This document shows positions 42,824 through 57,277 of a DNA stretch of 64,000 nt, piece after piece; the stretch's first letter is position 1, and every line of letters starts with the position of its first letter. The position numbers were made by a program, and so were the translations under genes. Origin of the DNA: Fistulifera solaris (Eukaryota; Bacillariophyta; Bacillariophyceae; Naviculales; Stauroneidaceae); NCBI GenBank assembly GCA_030295235.1, contig AP026172.1, positions 620,001 to 684,000 on the forward strand. Reading direction: 5' to 3'. Below the pieces are notes generated by a model, which worked only from the letters and a program-made list of their open reading frames with translations, was not told the origin of the DNA and searched no databases.

Positions 42824-45414
42824 CTAAGCGGAAGAAGAAGCCATCGCAGCGGAATTGTGTTCATCCATAATCATGGCCCCCCTTCCCCCCGCAGAGATGG
42901 TGGGTCTGGCTGGATTCATGCGGGTCACTTCCTCAACAGTTAACAAAACGCTTTGTAAAGCTTCTTGGTCCACTGGTTGTCCCATTAGACGGAGAAAACT
43001 TTTCACATGCGCAATGGCCATATCTGTACTTAAGTTTATGCACGAATCATCCATAAATTGCAAGATCCATTTCGGCAGTTTTGATCGTTTGTCATGACGC
43101 GTGTACCGACTGTCAGCGAGAATCATTAGCCCGTAGTCTGTTTTACTACGTATGACACGTCCTACGCACTGAGATGCTTGTCGAAGTGCGTCAAAGTTCA
43201 AAAAATCCTGTTCGCGAATCTGGTAATGTGTTTGTAAATACTCGAGGCGCGCTCGAAGAACGTGCGACAACGTGTACTGAAAGGGAACCCCAAAAATGAT
43301 CACGGCGCGCCCATAATGACGGTCAAAGTTGATACCTTCCGACACCTTTCCGCGTGCGACGGATAAAAATACTGCTCCTCTGCCGCAATCACAGGCTCGA
43401 CGATAGTTGTCAAGAGCCAACGTTGTTTCGACCACGTCTTTGGTTTCAATAAATACTAACTTTGATTTGGTAAGTTCACGTAAGATACCAATGGCGTCCC
43501 ATTCACTGATCAAAGACTCCATGTAGCTGTAGGACGTGAAAAAAGCAACTACCCCGTCCGGTATAGTGCTGCACAACTCAACCAGCATTGCGCCATAGTT
43601 ACGAACGACTCCCATGTCTCCGCGGTCTTCATACCTTGTCGACACAGCCAATTGATCGGATCCTCTCGTTATGACTAGAGGTCTAATACAAGGGCGAAAC
43701 GTTGACATGGATAGTGATTCAGAAATACACGGTTCGAACTGGAGCAACTTCGGATAGAGGTCAATTGGCGAAAGAGTGCCCGATGTGATAATAACGCTCC
43801 CGAAACGTTTGAAAAGGGGCGCTATTGCCAGAGAAGAATCAAGGCATGCAAGTTGAATCACTGGGTCTGTAACACCGGGAATCGCAGAGCTATTGGGTTC
43901 CATAATGATTGCAAATTTCGCAACCCCCTCGCTGTAGGTTGCCAATAAACTTACAAAATCTGCAATGTCTGTCAACGCGTTGTAATCGTCTAAATTCGAC
44001 ACTTGCAGTGTACGGAGGAGAGATGAAAGTCTTGAGTAAGCAAACTTTAACGGTTTGGTCTCTAAGCTAGTTCCATTCGTCATTCGATGCAAAAGGCGAG
44101 TGGCGTTTCGCTCCGAACCCCACCAGTAGGACCTGCCACGGATCGTAATCGAGTCTTCAAATGTTCAACGACTTTTCTCATGAACTGAACAAAATGCTCT
44201 GCTCGACGAATGTTACCAGGAACAGCTTCATTCAACACATCCGGATCGAGCACATTCTTGACAAACAATAACAGTAACGTGAGCACACAACTTGACAGTA
44301 TCTTTGTATGGCTATGCACACTTACACTTGCGAGAGCTGCATCATTTGCAGGAGCTTGTATCAGACCCTGGTCAATCAAGCCATTGACTAAATTTTGATA
44401 TTCTTGCTGCAATCTCTGACTATCGGACGCTTTCAGACGTGAGACTTCGGAACTCAATCTTCCCAAAGAACGGGTTGCTTGTTCTAAGCCACGATCATTG
44501 ATCGTTACAGACAAGGCTTCAATGCAAACCGAGTCGATGTTGTGCGCTTCATCAAAAACAACGATACTTTCCGCTCCGAGTTCCTTGGAAACCAGTTTTG
44601 CTACCTTGGGGTCCAACATGTATTGATAGTTGAACACCAGGATGTTAGCGTGATTGATCGCTTGTCGCGTCAAATAATAAGGACACCATCCACGAGACTT
44701 GCCCCACTTTTGCAATTCGTCCAAATCATACACACCACTTGGCATACTGGTGCTTTCCCCGGCTGCTTGGAAGTTATCGTAATAAGCACATGTTTCCATC
44801 GACCCCGGTTTCTTCTGACTGGCTTCAATGACCCATGAGGCTGTCATACTTCGACACGCCGAATCCACCGCTTCTCGATCGCTTTCGGCCATGACTCGTT
44901 CATGAATGCACATATTCCGTCGACTACTTAAACACAGCGCTAATACTCCACTCCCCCCGGCTCCGGCCCGACTGCTGGACGGACCCATCGGGGCCTTCCC
45001 AGAATCCTCCCGCCGATACACTTTCCGAGCTCGTTTGCTACTGCGATCTGCTGTTGTTCCACCGATATCCTCCATATCTCCCGAAGAACAACTAATCTCT
45101 ACTTCGGAAGGTTGTTCCGGATGCAGCATTCTGGCTCGGTAATCGAGAACCGTCGCCAATTCTTCCATGACGTGATTCATTTCGGGTACAGTTCGTGTGC
45201 AGTAAATCAGCTTCCCAGCCGAAGGATTGGCATATTGGTAGGATGTTATTAATGATAATAAGCAGACTGTCTTTCCTGTACCCGTTGGCATTTCGAGTAA
45301 GCAATGGCCTCCCGCATCGAGAGATTGTTTGAGGCATCGCATGTATTGATGCTGCTCTAAATAAATCCGATCGTACGGGAAGAAGACTTCTAAGCCATCT
45401 AAATCGAATCTCAT
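42824..45414 (-). CDS. ERCC2: TFIIH DNA helicase XPD/ERCC2
   Basis: A 5'-3' helicase of TFIIH, acting in nucleotide excision repair and transcription. Seen: Walker A MPTGTGKTVCLL, the four Fe-S cysteines (RNMCIHE, SACRSM, ETCAYYD, GWCPYYL), the DEAH box VVFDEAHNID, motif V-like SEGINFDRHYG and motif VI in QCVGRVIRSKTDYG. A 69-bp GT-AG intron (44325-44257) has no stop and a length divisible by three, so it reads through as an in-frame insert, but animal XPD lacks this segment and the borders are canonical. One frame change at 44091-44094 is cured by one added T on the coding strand. About 840 residues without the intron. A Ser/Gly-rich insert near 45000 is extra to animal XPD. Confidence 0.94.
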
Positions 45415-48209
<2,795 letters not shown>

Positions 48210-48294
48210 GGCTTGAAAATCGGCGGCTAGTAAATAAATACTTCTTTAGTTGTTAGAGATTGCTACAGTGACAAAATACCAACAAGCTTCATGT

Positions 48295-49877
48295 TTAGTA
48301 TCTGCCACCAAACTTGTCATTTAACTTTGACCTTCCACTCCCGTCTTGATCTTTCGGAGGACGCCACACGTCCGCCTCGCCTTTAACGGCAGGTTTTGCT
48401 GAGTTTACCGGGGGTACAACAGAAGGCGGTGGCATGGCAGGCCCCTTTATTACTCTCTGTCGCTTCTCTGGGCGGTCCACCGATGGCTCCGCCGTACTGA
48501 TTGCCGATGGTTGCATCGACCTTTCAACCTGTGCTGCGAAAGCTGGAGGCGGCATGGTGGGTAGGGTGAAACGGGGTGGTGGTGGCATAGATGGTTCAAG
48601 ACAGGTTGCAGCGAGCGATGGAGGTGGCATAGATATACTCATGTCTTTCGGTGGTACTAATTCAACGCTTCCATTTCTTTCCTTCACTCCAGAGATATCG
48701 GGTTTCACCAAAGAACCCTTGTCATTTCCGTTCATGTGATGCAACTGAATACGAGGGTTGGCAATTTTTAACAGTCGCTCTAGTTCTCCAAGACGTTTTT
48801 CCAATTCGTTTTGCTTCATGAGGAGTTGCTCTTTCTGTTCCACATTCATTTGAATATCATTTCGTACAAAGAAAAGTTCGTCTTCATCATTCAGTGCTTC
48901 AGCACGTTGCTGCAATTTTTCCAAGTTGCTTCCAGTTTGATCGATACTTTCGATCACACGCATTAACTCCGACTGGATTGCATTCCACTTGATACGCAAG
49001 GAATCTTCCGTTTCTCCCTCTGGATTAAGTGTATTCTCATCGGCGACTTGTTTTGTGCGATCATCGACTTCATCCTCTTCCTGTATCTCCGCTTCCATTT
49101 TCTTTAATATTCCTATCCGAGTGTTATTGTGATGTGTTGCGATGTTATGATCTAATTCTCTTTGTTTTTCTTCAATTTTTTCCTGCAATTCCGTAATGCG
49201 TTGTGAATTGCGTTGCAGTTGCTGTTCTTGTCCTGCTGTTAATCCATCGTAACCTTTTTGCTGTATGCGTTCCGATTCTTGCCGAATGTTGGCTAATTTC
49301 ATGCGCAAGGCTTTTAATTGATCGTACTCGTGGCGGTATTTTTCGGGTGTTTCTTCTTCTTCTTGTACTAGCTGTTGCCTTCCTCTAACGGTGGGTTCGC
49401 TCTCATCTCGCATGTCCACGTTTTTCAGCATTGGAGGAGTCTTCGCCACCCAAGTCAGTTTTTGTTTCCTCGTATAATCCGCCGGTCCTTCGACACAATA
49501 CAATCGCGTCGAAGCTCCGAATTGTAGAACATCCCCCGGCGAAACGACAATACCGCGGGCACCCGGCGTCGATCGATTACTTTCCTCCGAACCACAAGCT
49601 TCGGGGGCAACTTCCGTTTATTGCAAAACGTCCCATGCGTCGAACCCAAATCCCGCAACCATAAGGTCCCTGACAAATCAAAGGCCAATCGAGCATGCAG
49701 GCGCGAACAGCTTTCGTGTGCAACGGGGATCTGCACACAATCTTCGGCCCGTCCCAAAAAGGTACAAGGACGATGCAATGCGTGCTGCGCTATCGTTACG
49801 CCTTGTTTGATTTCGGTCAATGACCACGTCTCATCGGAGGGTGTCACGGCCCATGGCGGTGCTTGTGGATGTGGCAT
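48295..49877 (-). CDS. Kanadaptin-like FHA-domain protein
   Basis: Seen: an FHA domain (FLGRAEDCVQIPVAHESCSR, then LRDLGSTHGTFCNKRKLPP) that recognises phosphothreonine, a long coiled coil with many Glu, Gln and Lys (residues about 150-370), and a Pro-rich tail with repeated PPP blocks (SMPPPSLAAT, SMPPPPRFTL, TMPPPAFAA) ending KLNDKFGGRY. The order FHA, helix, coiled coil and the STHGTF core match SLC4A1AP (kanadaptin), a nuclear protein of unclear role. One frame change at 49581-49583 is cured by one added A on the coding strand and gives GDVLQFGASTRLYCVEG. About 527 residues. Head-to-head with the HAD gene. Confidence 0.8.
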
Positions 49878-50248
49878 TTGTTGGTTTGTATTTGTTGGTG
49901 ATAGGAACTACCTGATACGGTTATTGGGTGCCAAATAATATCACAATCAGAATGTCATCAACGCGGTGAAAAAATGTTACATACCGCCGGCTCACCAGTT
50001 CCCACAATCTACCCTACCAACATCTTGACCACATGGCTGTACTTTCCACGTTTAGGGTTTGAGATATCGTACCTGCACGACTACCGAGGTCACTTACTTC
50101 ATTAAGGGTTGAGGTATTTCGCTACACACCAGTTCTGTACCATTCCGCAGCCAACGGCCACTTTTCTCCTTTTTATCTGCATGCGAAAGGATTTCAACAA
50201 AACGGAAGGCAAAGCCAAGCAACGCAATAACAAGTGTAAGACTATATT
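49878..50248. other. Divergent promoter region, no gene seen
   Basis: 371 bp between kanadaptin-like and the HAD phosphatase start. Confidence 0.4.
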
Positions 50249-51413
50249 ATGTTACCTTATTTGCTTCCTCTGCTCCTTCTTCTTTTCTCTGAAAGTCATG
50301 CTTTTGTTCCGTTGAAAAAGGGACGACGACACGGCCGTCGTTTGCCGCACAAGACGACTTTGGGGGAAAACCACCCAGTAAAGGGGATTTATATTCACAA
50401 GAAGATTTGCAAGCTATTTTCGATTTACACAACAATTTGCAGGAATTTCGAGACAGATATCGGCCTGCGAAGTCTGTAGAGGATATACCGAATATTCAAG
50501 ATTTAGTGCAACAATTTCTACAAGAATCGACCATCGAGAAGGATGAAGAAACGACCAAACTTCAAAACATTCGCGCCATTGCTTCCGATGTCGATGGGAC
50601 CTTGTTGACGACGAATCACACGATGCATCCTCGAACTACAGCAGCTTTGGTGCAAATTCTTCAGCAAGTCCAAGATCCGCTGTCTCCCCTCCAATTCTTT
50701 TTTTTCTCGCTACGGGCAAAACACGTCCAGGAGCCTGGCATCATATGCCACCCGAATTACAATCACTGTTACAAACATGTCCGGGTGTCTATATTCAAGG
50801 CCTGTATTGTGTTAATTCCGAGCAACAAGTGGTGTTTGAACAAACCCTTTCCGCAGAATCTGTACAAGCGGCCGAACTCTTTGCAGCACAACATCAGTTG
50901 ACCTTGTTGGGATATCAGGCGGATCAACTGTATGCAACAGAATCATCCCATCCTTATCATGTACAAGAAATTCATTCAAAATACGGTGAACCGGAACCCA
51001 TTCTTGTACCGTCCTTTGAAGGACGAACCTGGCATAAATTAATTTTAATGGGCAGTGACAATGAAATGTTGCAACGTGTCTATAGGCCCTTGTGGGATAA
51101 CTTGGCCGAACGACACGGTGCTACCACGACACAGGCGGTCCCGCTCATGCTAGAATTATTGCCCGCGGGTTGCAATAAAGGAGTGGGTGTCGAACGTTTG
51201 TGTCACGAATTGGGCATTGATCCCCAAACGGAATTGTTGGCCGTGGGGGATGGTGAGAATGATAAGGAGATGTTAGAAATGGCGGCGTTGGGTATTGCGC
51301 TTGGGAATGCCGTTTCCGTCACCAAAAGTGTCGCGGATGTGGTGTTGACAGAAACCAACAATGAAGGAGCCGCAGGAATGGCGCTCGAACGTTATGTTTT
51401 GCAGCAGAGATGA
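50249..51413 (+). CDS. Plastid-targeted HAD-superfamily phosphatase (Cof type)
   Basis: A haloacid dehalogenase-fold phosphatase, probably for sugar or nucleotide phosphates. Seen: signal peptide and plastid site (LLPLLLLLFSESHAFVPLK), HAD motif 1 in IASDVDGTLLTTNHTM (Asp-x-Asp), motif 2 in FLATGKTRPG, motif 3/4 with Lys in GVGVERLCHELG and Asp pair in AVGDGENDKEML. The cap domain between them is of the Cof type (C2). Two frame changes, at 50362-50366 (GGGGG) and near 50690 (CTCC), are each cured by one added base, giving about 388 residues. The substrate is unknown. Confidence 0.85.
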
Positions 51414-51535
51414 TGATCAAGTGGTGAAAAGGAATGACTGCATTCATCAAAGTCTTCATAATAATGATACAATAGTTAAATTACAATTTGATTCTAATTT
51501 TACTAATAAGTAAAACAACGTCGATAGTTGATCCT

Positions 51536-52813
51536 TTAGCTACCGGTTCGTTTCGTTTGTGTAGGTTGGTTTGCTTCATTTGCGACGGTCACTTTTACGT
51601 CTACGCATTCCGCGGCCACTGATTTTTGTTGCTCTTGCTCTTCTTTAGCATGCAGTTTGGATACGACCTTATGCATGGCCTCTTGTAATTTGGCAATAGT
51701 TTCCAAACTATTCTCATTATACTTGTACAAGCCGTAGAACAGATCAAAACTGTCGGCTGTAGTACTCCCTACGAGTTTTAAGACGGATTGAAAGCCGCTG
51801 GTATCAATGGGTGTCTCGGTCAATCCTTGACTGCCTAGTACTCGTCCTATGAGATGCGTCACAAACTGTGAATTGGCGGCGTATTCGTCATGTTCTTTGC
51901 AACTCATGGGCACCATACGACAACCTTCCTCTTCCCAAATGGATAAGAAGCGTTCCATACGATCGACTCCTTCGACGTGTGCCTCACTGTCTTCATGAAC
52001 GGAATGCATCTTCCCCCCGGTTGCTTCTTTTAACTGTTCTGGATCCCCACTACTACTTTGCGCCGCGTCAAGGATAATCTTATCAATACGAGTTTTCTCG
52101 TAAACAAAATTCAAATGATTCCAACCATTTTTTCCCGAATCGGGACCAAACATGGGATGCGTGCAAAGAATGTCACATTCTTCCGGTAGCAGCTCAATCA
52201 TGACTTTACGGGCGTGTTCTTTCACGGACAAGACATCCACAATCAAGGGGCCACGAACATCACCTCCGGTCAATTCTTTCCGCCGCCGTAGGTCTTGATC
52301 CAAAAAAGGAGCAAATTCTTCCAATGTAGATCGGAAACTCAATATACTGACAGCAAAAACAATGACATCGAGATCATGTGCAAGAAACGCCACCGGATCC
52401 GACAAGGGAACATACGTGACACCCAATCCAGCGGCCAAATCGGTGTAATCGCTCCGACTCGTCGCGACGACCGTCGCATGTTTCGCAAAGGTTTGTGCAA
52501 TAAATTGTCCGAATCGACCAAATCCGACAATTCCAATTTTGAGTGGCCTCGAACGCAAGGCCGATAGTTTCTCTCGTCGCACCGCCGCCAATTGCGCCGA
52601 CAATTCCGCCTCCATTTGTTTCAATTCTTCCAATCGGCCGGGTTCTAATTTTCCGTAGTAGTGATCATGATCGTCGGCAGCTGATTGGAATAATTTGATT
52701 CGTTTATTGTTGGTAGAATAATCTGACATGTCACCCGCTTTCACATAGAACGCCGAAGTCACTTCTCGGAACCAAAAGATTACCAGAGAAAAAACAATTC
52801 GTTGTCGTTTCAT
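51536..52813 (-). CDS. TyrA: Plastid arogenate/prephenate dehydrogenase
   Basis: The NAD(P)-dependent last steps to tyrosine. Seen: an N-terminal signal and plastid site (FREVTSAFYV), the Rossmann dinucleotide loop IGIVGFGRFGQFIAQTF, ATSRSDYTDLA as the end of strand 2 (Ser-Arg, fitting NADP), CDILCTHPMFGPDSG with the catalytic His, and a dimer domain (EHDEYAANSQFVTHLIGRVL, then STTADSFDLFYGLYKYN). This resembles plant-type arogenate dehydrogenases. 425 residues, intact. A polar tail after residue 390 looks disordered. Plastid tyrosine synthesis is known in this group of organisms. Confidence 0.9.
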   Translation of the reverse strand: MKRQRIVFSLVIFWFREVTSAFYVKAGDMSDYSTNNKRIKLFQSAADDHDHYYGKLEPGRLEELKQMEAELSAQLAAVRREKLSALRSRPLKIGIVGFGRFGQFIAQTFAKHATVVATSRSDYTDLAAGLGVTYVPLSDPVAFLAHDLDVIVFAVSILSFRSTLEEFAPFLDQDLRRRKELTGGDVRGPLIVDVLSVKEHARKVMIELLPEECDILCTHPMFGPDSGKNGWNHLNFVYEKTRIDKIILDAAQSSSGDPEQLKEATGGKMHSVHEDSEAHVEGVDRMERFLSIWEEEGCRMVPMSCKEHDEYAANSQFVTHLIGRVLGSQGLTETPIDTSGFQSVLKLVGSTTADSFDLFYGLYKYNENSLETIAKLQEAMHKVVSKLHAKEEQEQQKSVAAECVDVKVTVANEANQPTQTKRTGS

Positions 52814-53275
52814 AAAAAGTCTATATATATTCCTTTCTCTACAAGCACTGATTCGATTGATATCTAATCTATTATATCTGATTTATATCCATGCCGATCG
52901 ACTCAGGCGTGCCCATATGATGTGTTGTTGAAACGTGAAGTACCACAGGTTTATTCGTCATCATCGTCATCGCGTCGGCATCTTCGGCAACGGATGGTTC
53001 CTCGTCGTTCCCGAGTAATGGTGCTGCGACTTGTTTTCCTTTCTTTCTATCGTAAAAAAAACAAACCAGTACTTGTAAGACACTTTTTATTTATACAAAA
53101 AAACAGAAACGTACGACGTGCACGCTGTTCCATTTGGGCTTTAGGCACCAAGAAAAATCCGACACTTTTTCGTCCTGTCTATTATACTATTTTTCTTTGA
53201 GACATTACATTCTCATTAGTTGCTGGTTCCACAAACCTTCAAACCAGTTACATTTTACTTTTAAGACTTCAGATT
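52814..53275. other. Divergent promoter region, TyrA / RPA43
   Basis: 462 bp with no convincing gene. A TCGTCATCATCGTCATCGCG-like simple tract lies at 52956-52975. Confidence 0.4.
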
Positions 53276-53874
53276 ATGGGAAAGCGGAAAGAAGGCGAGA
53301 CAAAAGAGGAAAGGAGAGAAAGGAAGCGACTCAAAAGGAAGCCAAACGGCGGTCTTCCGACGCTCCGTTTCTAGCCCACGGCCCCGATAGTCAGGGAGAT
53401 TCTATCCCGGTATTCTTTCGAAAATCCATTGAAATGAATGTATCATTATTACCGTCAGCACTCTCCGATGTGAAGATGAATATTGAAGATTCCTTACGAG
53501 CGTTCTTGCTCAAATACTCCGTAGGAGTGAAAGGCATTCTCTTGGCCTATGATAATGTAGAACTCCTGGGAAAAGGCGCGATTTTCAATGAATTGCCGCA
53601 TATTCACTATCAAGTATCCGTGGATGCGGTCGTTTTTGCTCCGTCGTCCGGTTGTTCCCTCGAGGGCGTGGTCACGGAAGCATCGTTTCCATCTCATCTT
53701 TCCTTGACCGTTCTCAACTATTTCAATGCGAGTATAGCCGCACAAGAAATGAAAAACGCTGGTTTTGAGTTTGAAAATGAAGCATGGACGTACCATGGGA
53801 GATCATTCGAGAAAGGCGATGCGGTTTCCTTTGTTTGTCAGAAAATGTACGAGTCGGGGGCATTATCTCTATAG
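53276..53874 (+). CDS. RNA polymerase I subunit RPA43-like
   Basis: RPA43 forms the stalk of RNA polymerase I that makes rRNA. Seen: a Lys/Arg-rich head from the ATG at 53276 (MGKRKEGETKEERRERKR), then the RPB7-N-like fold: FFRKSIEMNVSLLPSAL, FLLKYSVGVKGILLAYDNV, LPHIHYQVSVDAVVFAP, LEGVVTEASFPSHLSL and LNYFNASI, which match the order in animal and yeast RPA43. One frame change at 53333-53336 (AAAA) is cured by one added A and joins head and core. About 199 residues. The head is basic. Its stop converges 56 bp from the PAO-like gene stop. Confidence 0.82.
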
Positions 53875-53929
53875 CTGGATCGAATCCCAGCCCGTCAGAA
53901 CGCTAGACAAAGTGTAAATAGTTTTCGTA

Positions 53930-55664
53930 CTACAACTTATCGGAGTGCACATAGTCTTTGAAAAGAAACAAATCGATCTTTTGATGGAGTTTCCGTTCTT
54001 TGCGAGCAAGAACAAAAATGCCGAGAGTCGACATTCCAATCATGATCCCCACTCGAACCAGTAAGGCATTGATCAAAGTCCGAGTCGTTACCCGGATTGC
54101 AAAAGGTAGTGACTCCAACGTCAGTAGTCCGATAAAAGAAAATACCGAAGCTCCAAGGGCTCCTTGCAAGGCCGTCTTTAGAAAGCCTGTTCTTGAGTGA
54201 CTTCGACGCGACTTTTGCAAGCTATTCAGACAGGTAGGACAATGTTTCGTGTGTGTATTGTAGCGATCGAGCATAACAGATCGTGGCAGGTCGTCGCCGT
54301 ATTGATTTTGGCCAACAACGGCATCTGCGAGAGAGCAGGATGAAGTCTCCCGTGTTTTCCGAGCAGCCGACTCCAAAAAATCGACGGTATGCTGACAAGA
54401 GCGTATCGGCAGAACTAGGTGTCGAATAGTCGCGGAAAGTAAGTCCCGCTTCACGCATGCGATTACCTTGTTTGTGCAGAAAAATACCGTCGCCATCGAA
54501 AATTTCGTGTGCAAAAAGATGGGCATTTGGTTTGCGAGGATCCGTGAGCCGTCGAAAAATGATCTGAAATAACTTGGCTTTGAGTGCACCCGGTGTAATC
54601 TGCTTCATAAACCCACGTAGATCAGCTACCTTAGGTACGGGGGCAGATCGAAATACATTGAACAAAAAAACTCGACTTCGGCCTTCCGATGTAGGACACA
54701 TAAAGAGCTCCACATGGGTGGCCCTTTCACCGAATATTCTCCGGTACCGAACGTGACTTGGTTCATAAAACCCGATTCGGGTCGACGCCTCAGCATTCGA
54801 TTTGGCGAACTGCATAATTACAGGATCATGCTGAGCAGCGTCTATGATTTCCACTTGATAGCGTGGCAGAACGGGATTGTAGGTCGGGTCTTCCTCTTTT
54901 TCCCACAGTGCTGCATCCTCGCGTTCTCGTTTCGAAAGCATACGTGTGGGTAAAGGGCCACCTTGTTCCCGCTTAAGACCCCCTACAGAATGATGTGAAA
55001 AAGGGAGGTGACTCAAGTCCAACAAGTTTTCTCCTAGAAGCTCAATACCATACGGAAGATCTCTCATGAAGCACGCTTCGTTGCCGAATCTTGCTACATA
55101 TTGCCGTACTAAAGGAGAAATAGGTAGTTGTATCTGGTCCGCCAGAGCCAAAGAGGATGGATCCATCCATACCCAAAGCATACCGGCTTCTTCTCTTGTT
55201 GGATATGTTTGTACCGCCGCAACTTTCTTTACATCCGTGACTTGAGGAAGTTTCGAACAAGCCCCGGTGATTGTATCAAACTCCCAACCGTGGTAGGCAC
55301 ACTGCAAGTGCCCCGTCGAAATCATCCGTCCTTCCGATAAGGGTGCAAAACGATGACTGCAACGATCGTCTAATACATTCCAAGATGCATTGGACTTTGC
55401 CGCTACGAGCGGTTTTCCGAGTACTTGCAGGGCATTCGGTTGAGTAGGCTTTAAAGAGATTAGAGCGGCAACCGGCCACCAGTTTTGATGCACTGGACGT
55501 ATGGGGTCCGTCGAGTCTTCTTCTGCGTCGTGCTGATGATGCATCTTCTGTTGACCCGTGGAGACCGCATACAAGTTCACATTATTTGGACTTCCCTTTT
55601 GTACAGAAAAGGCAACCGATGTGGGCAGCAAAACGACAAGTAACCTGCAAGCAGTAACCAACAT
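53930..55664 (-). CDS. Plastid Rieske oxygenase, pheophorbide a oxygenase (PAO)-like
   Basis: A Rieske non-haem iron oxygenase family that includes PAO (chlorophyll breakdown) and TIC55. Seen: a plastid leader (LLVVLLPTSVAFSVQ), the Rieske ligands DDRCSHRFAP and CAYHGWEF, the mononuclear iron site NLLDLSHLPFSHHSV, the PAO-type CxxC (KHCPTCLNSL) and two C-terminal membrane helices near 53990-54150. About 577 residues from the ATG at 55664 (another ATG at 55709). One frame change at 54375-54380 lies in a run of six T on the coding strand; one T fewer, or two more, restores the C-terminus. Function in chlorophyll breakdown is from family, not shown. Confidence 0.85.
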
Positions 55665-56099
55665 TTTGATGTTCGTTATTCCGCAGAATCTCCACCTCGC
55701 TCTATTCATGAAGACTTGATCTGTGGCACTATCCAAAGAGGTTTAGTTTAATGCTTATTGAGAATAGAGAAGTTCGCTGGCAACAAGCATTATATTCTAA
55801 AGAAGAAAATGAATTGAGATACCTTCGCGCGTCTGTGGATCGTCGGGCAGTTGTCATTGACAGTAAGGTTCAGCATTTTCACTGCAGTGAATGGTTCACG
55901 GTCTGTACATAAAACTAAGCAGCTTCGAAGTGCTGCGCCTGCGCGCATGCAGAATATTCAAACAAAAGCGAAATGAGAAATCATGCGAAGGAGCCATGAC
56001 AAAGGTACCGGTACTGCTGACCATAAAGCTACCTTGATGATAAGAATAAAACCACACCAATATTTCCCTATAAAAAGTTAATTGTTTTGTGTATTCGTG
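55665..56099. other. Divergent promoter region, PAO-like / PAP2
   Basis: 435 bp, no gene seen other than possible extra N-terminal PAO codons up to 55709. Confidence 0.4.
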
Positions 56100-57062
56100 A
56101 TGAAGCGACGGATTGACGGATTGAACAACAACAAATTTCTCTCCGTATCGTCGTCTTCGCACCAAAGTGTTCCATTTACACGCCATCGATTCAGTCAAGT
56201 GGTCGAACTCTTACTCTGCACTGCAGCTCTCGTCTTTTCTTGGGTCTTTTACGACTGGAAGCTTCGAGAACGACCGATACCTTACCAGTATCTCCCATCA
56301 TCTGGCGAATATGTCAAAGATCTTACTCATGACGAAAGTCTCAACTGCTTCTTGTGTGTCAATAATTTCTTCTTGCATTTGTTTTCCATATTTTGGCCCA
56401 TTCTGTTTCAATCGGGATGGATTCTCACGACTGGAACAGAAAAGTGGTTTGACGAACTGCACGCAATTATTTGTTGCAATTTTTCCGCCGTGGCAATGGT
56501 TTGGTTTGTTAGCTACGCGATCAAATGTCATGTCGGTTACCTTCGTCCTGTCTATTACAAGTACTGTGAGCCTTCTGAAGATTATCAAGAGTGTATTCTG
56601 AATAAGAGCTTTGTTCACTATTCGTTTCCCAGTGCGCACACGTCCGATGCCTTTTGTGGAATGACAATACTGGCATTGTTTTTGGATAGAACCTGGCGTC
56701 AATACAACACCAACCAACGTATTTGCAGAGCTATAATCAGTGACTTGGTGATTCCAGAGACTTCTTTGCAGACCGCCGGGTATATCGAACGTTTGGTATC
56801 GTTGCTGTGCGTCTTGGGACCTTTTTCGGTGGCATGCTTGGTGGGTTGCACCCGTGTATACAATAACTTCCACTATCCCGCGGATGTGCTTGCCGGGGCT
56901 ATTTTGGGAGCATCTATCTCTTTCTTCTGCTTTGGGTTGTGGTTTGATCATGGGCGCGATGTTTGTGTGGTGTATGTGTCCAAGGAGCTAAATCAGACGA
57001 TGCGCCATAGCAAAGAAGTGGTCTTGCCGCCCTCCGCTCAACAACAATCTCCATTGTCCTAA
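56100..57062 (+). CDS. PAP2-superfamily lipid phosphate phosphatase
   Basis: An integral membrane phosphatase that removes phosphate from lipids such as phosphatidic acid. Seen: six hydrophobic segments and the three catalytic motifs: KCHVGYLRP (K-x6-RP), YSFPSAHTSDAF (PSxH, with Ala where Gly is common) and TRVYNNFHYPADV (R-x5-H-x3-D). 320 residues, intact, intronless. The start at ATG 56100 (MKRRIDGL) leaves a short basic cytosolic N-terminus. The tail is polar (PPSAQQQSPLS). Confidence 0.92.
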   Translation: MKRRIDGLNNNKFLSVSSSSHQSVPFTRHRFSQVVELLLCTAALVFSWVFYDWKLRERPIPYQYLPSSGEYVKDLTHDESLNCFLCVNNFFLHLFSIFWPILFQSGWILTTGTEKWFDELHAIICCNFSAVAMVWFVSYAIKCHVGYLRPVYYKYCEPSEDYQECILNKSFVHYSFPSAHTSDAFCGMTILALFLDRTWRQYNTNQRICRAIISDLVIPETSLQTAGYIERLVSLLCVLGPFSVACLVGCTRVYNNFHYPADVLAGAILGASISFFCFGLWFDHGRDVCVVYVSKELNQTMRHSKEVVLPPSAQQQSPLS

Positions 57063-57277
57063 CGTTACAGACGTTGAGTAGGATGAACTGTAGGCTTTGT
57101 CAGCGCAAGCTGTCGCGGACCGAAAACTTGGTTTTTATTGTTTTTGATGCAAAAACATGACGAGTGGATGAGCAGCGTTTCAATTTGCTGAAGTGGTGAG
57201 CTGTTTCCGGTACTCTTCACAGTCCTTCACCCTTGCCGGATGATCTTCGTCTTCGAGCGAAGTACCTGAAACCTTTC

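Noticed and set aside
42855-43097. Plus-strand frame opposite XPD
   Set aside because: Shadow of the XPD coding strand; no independent signature.
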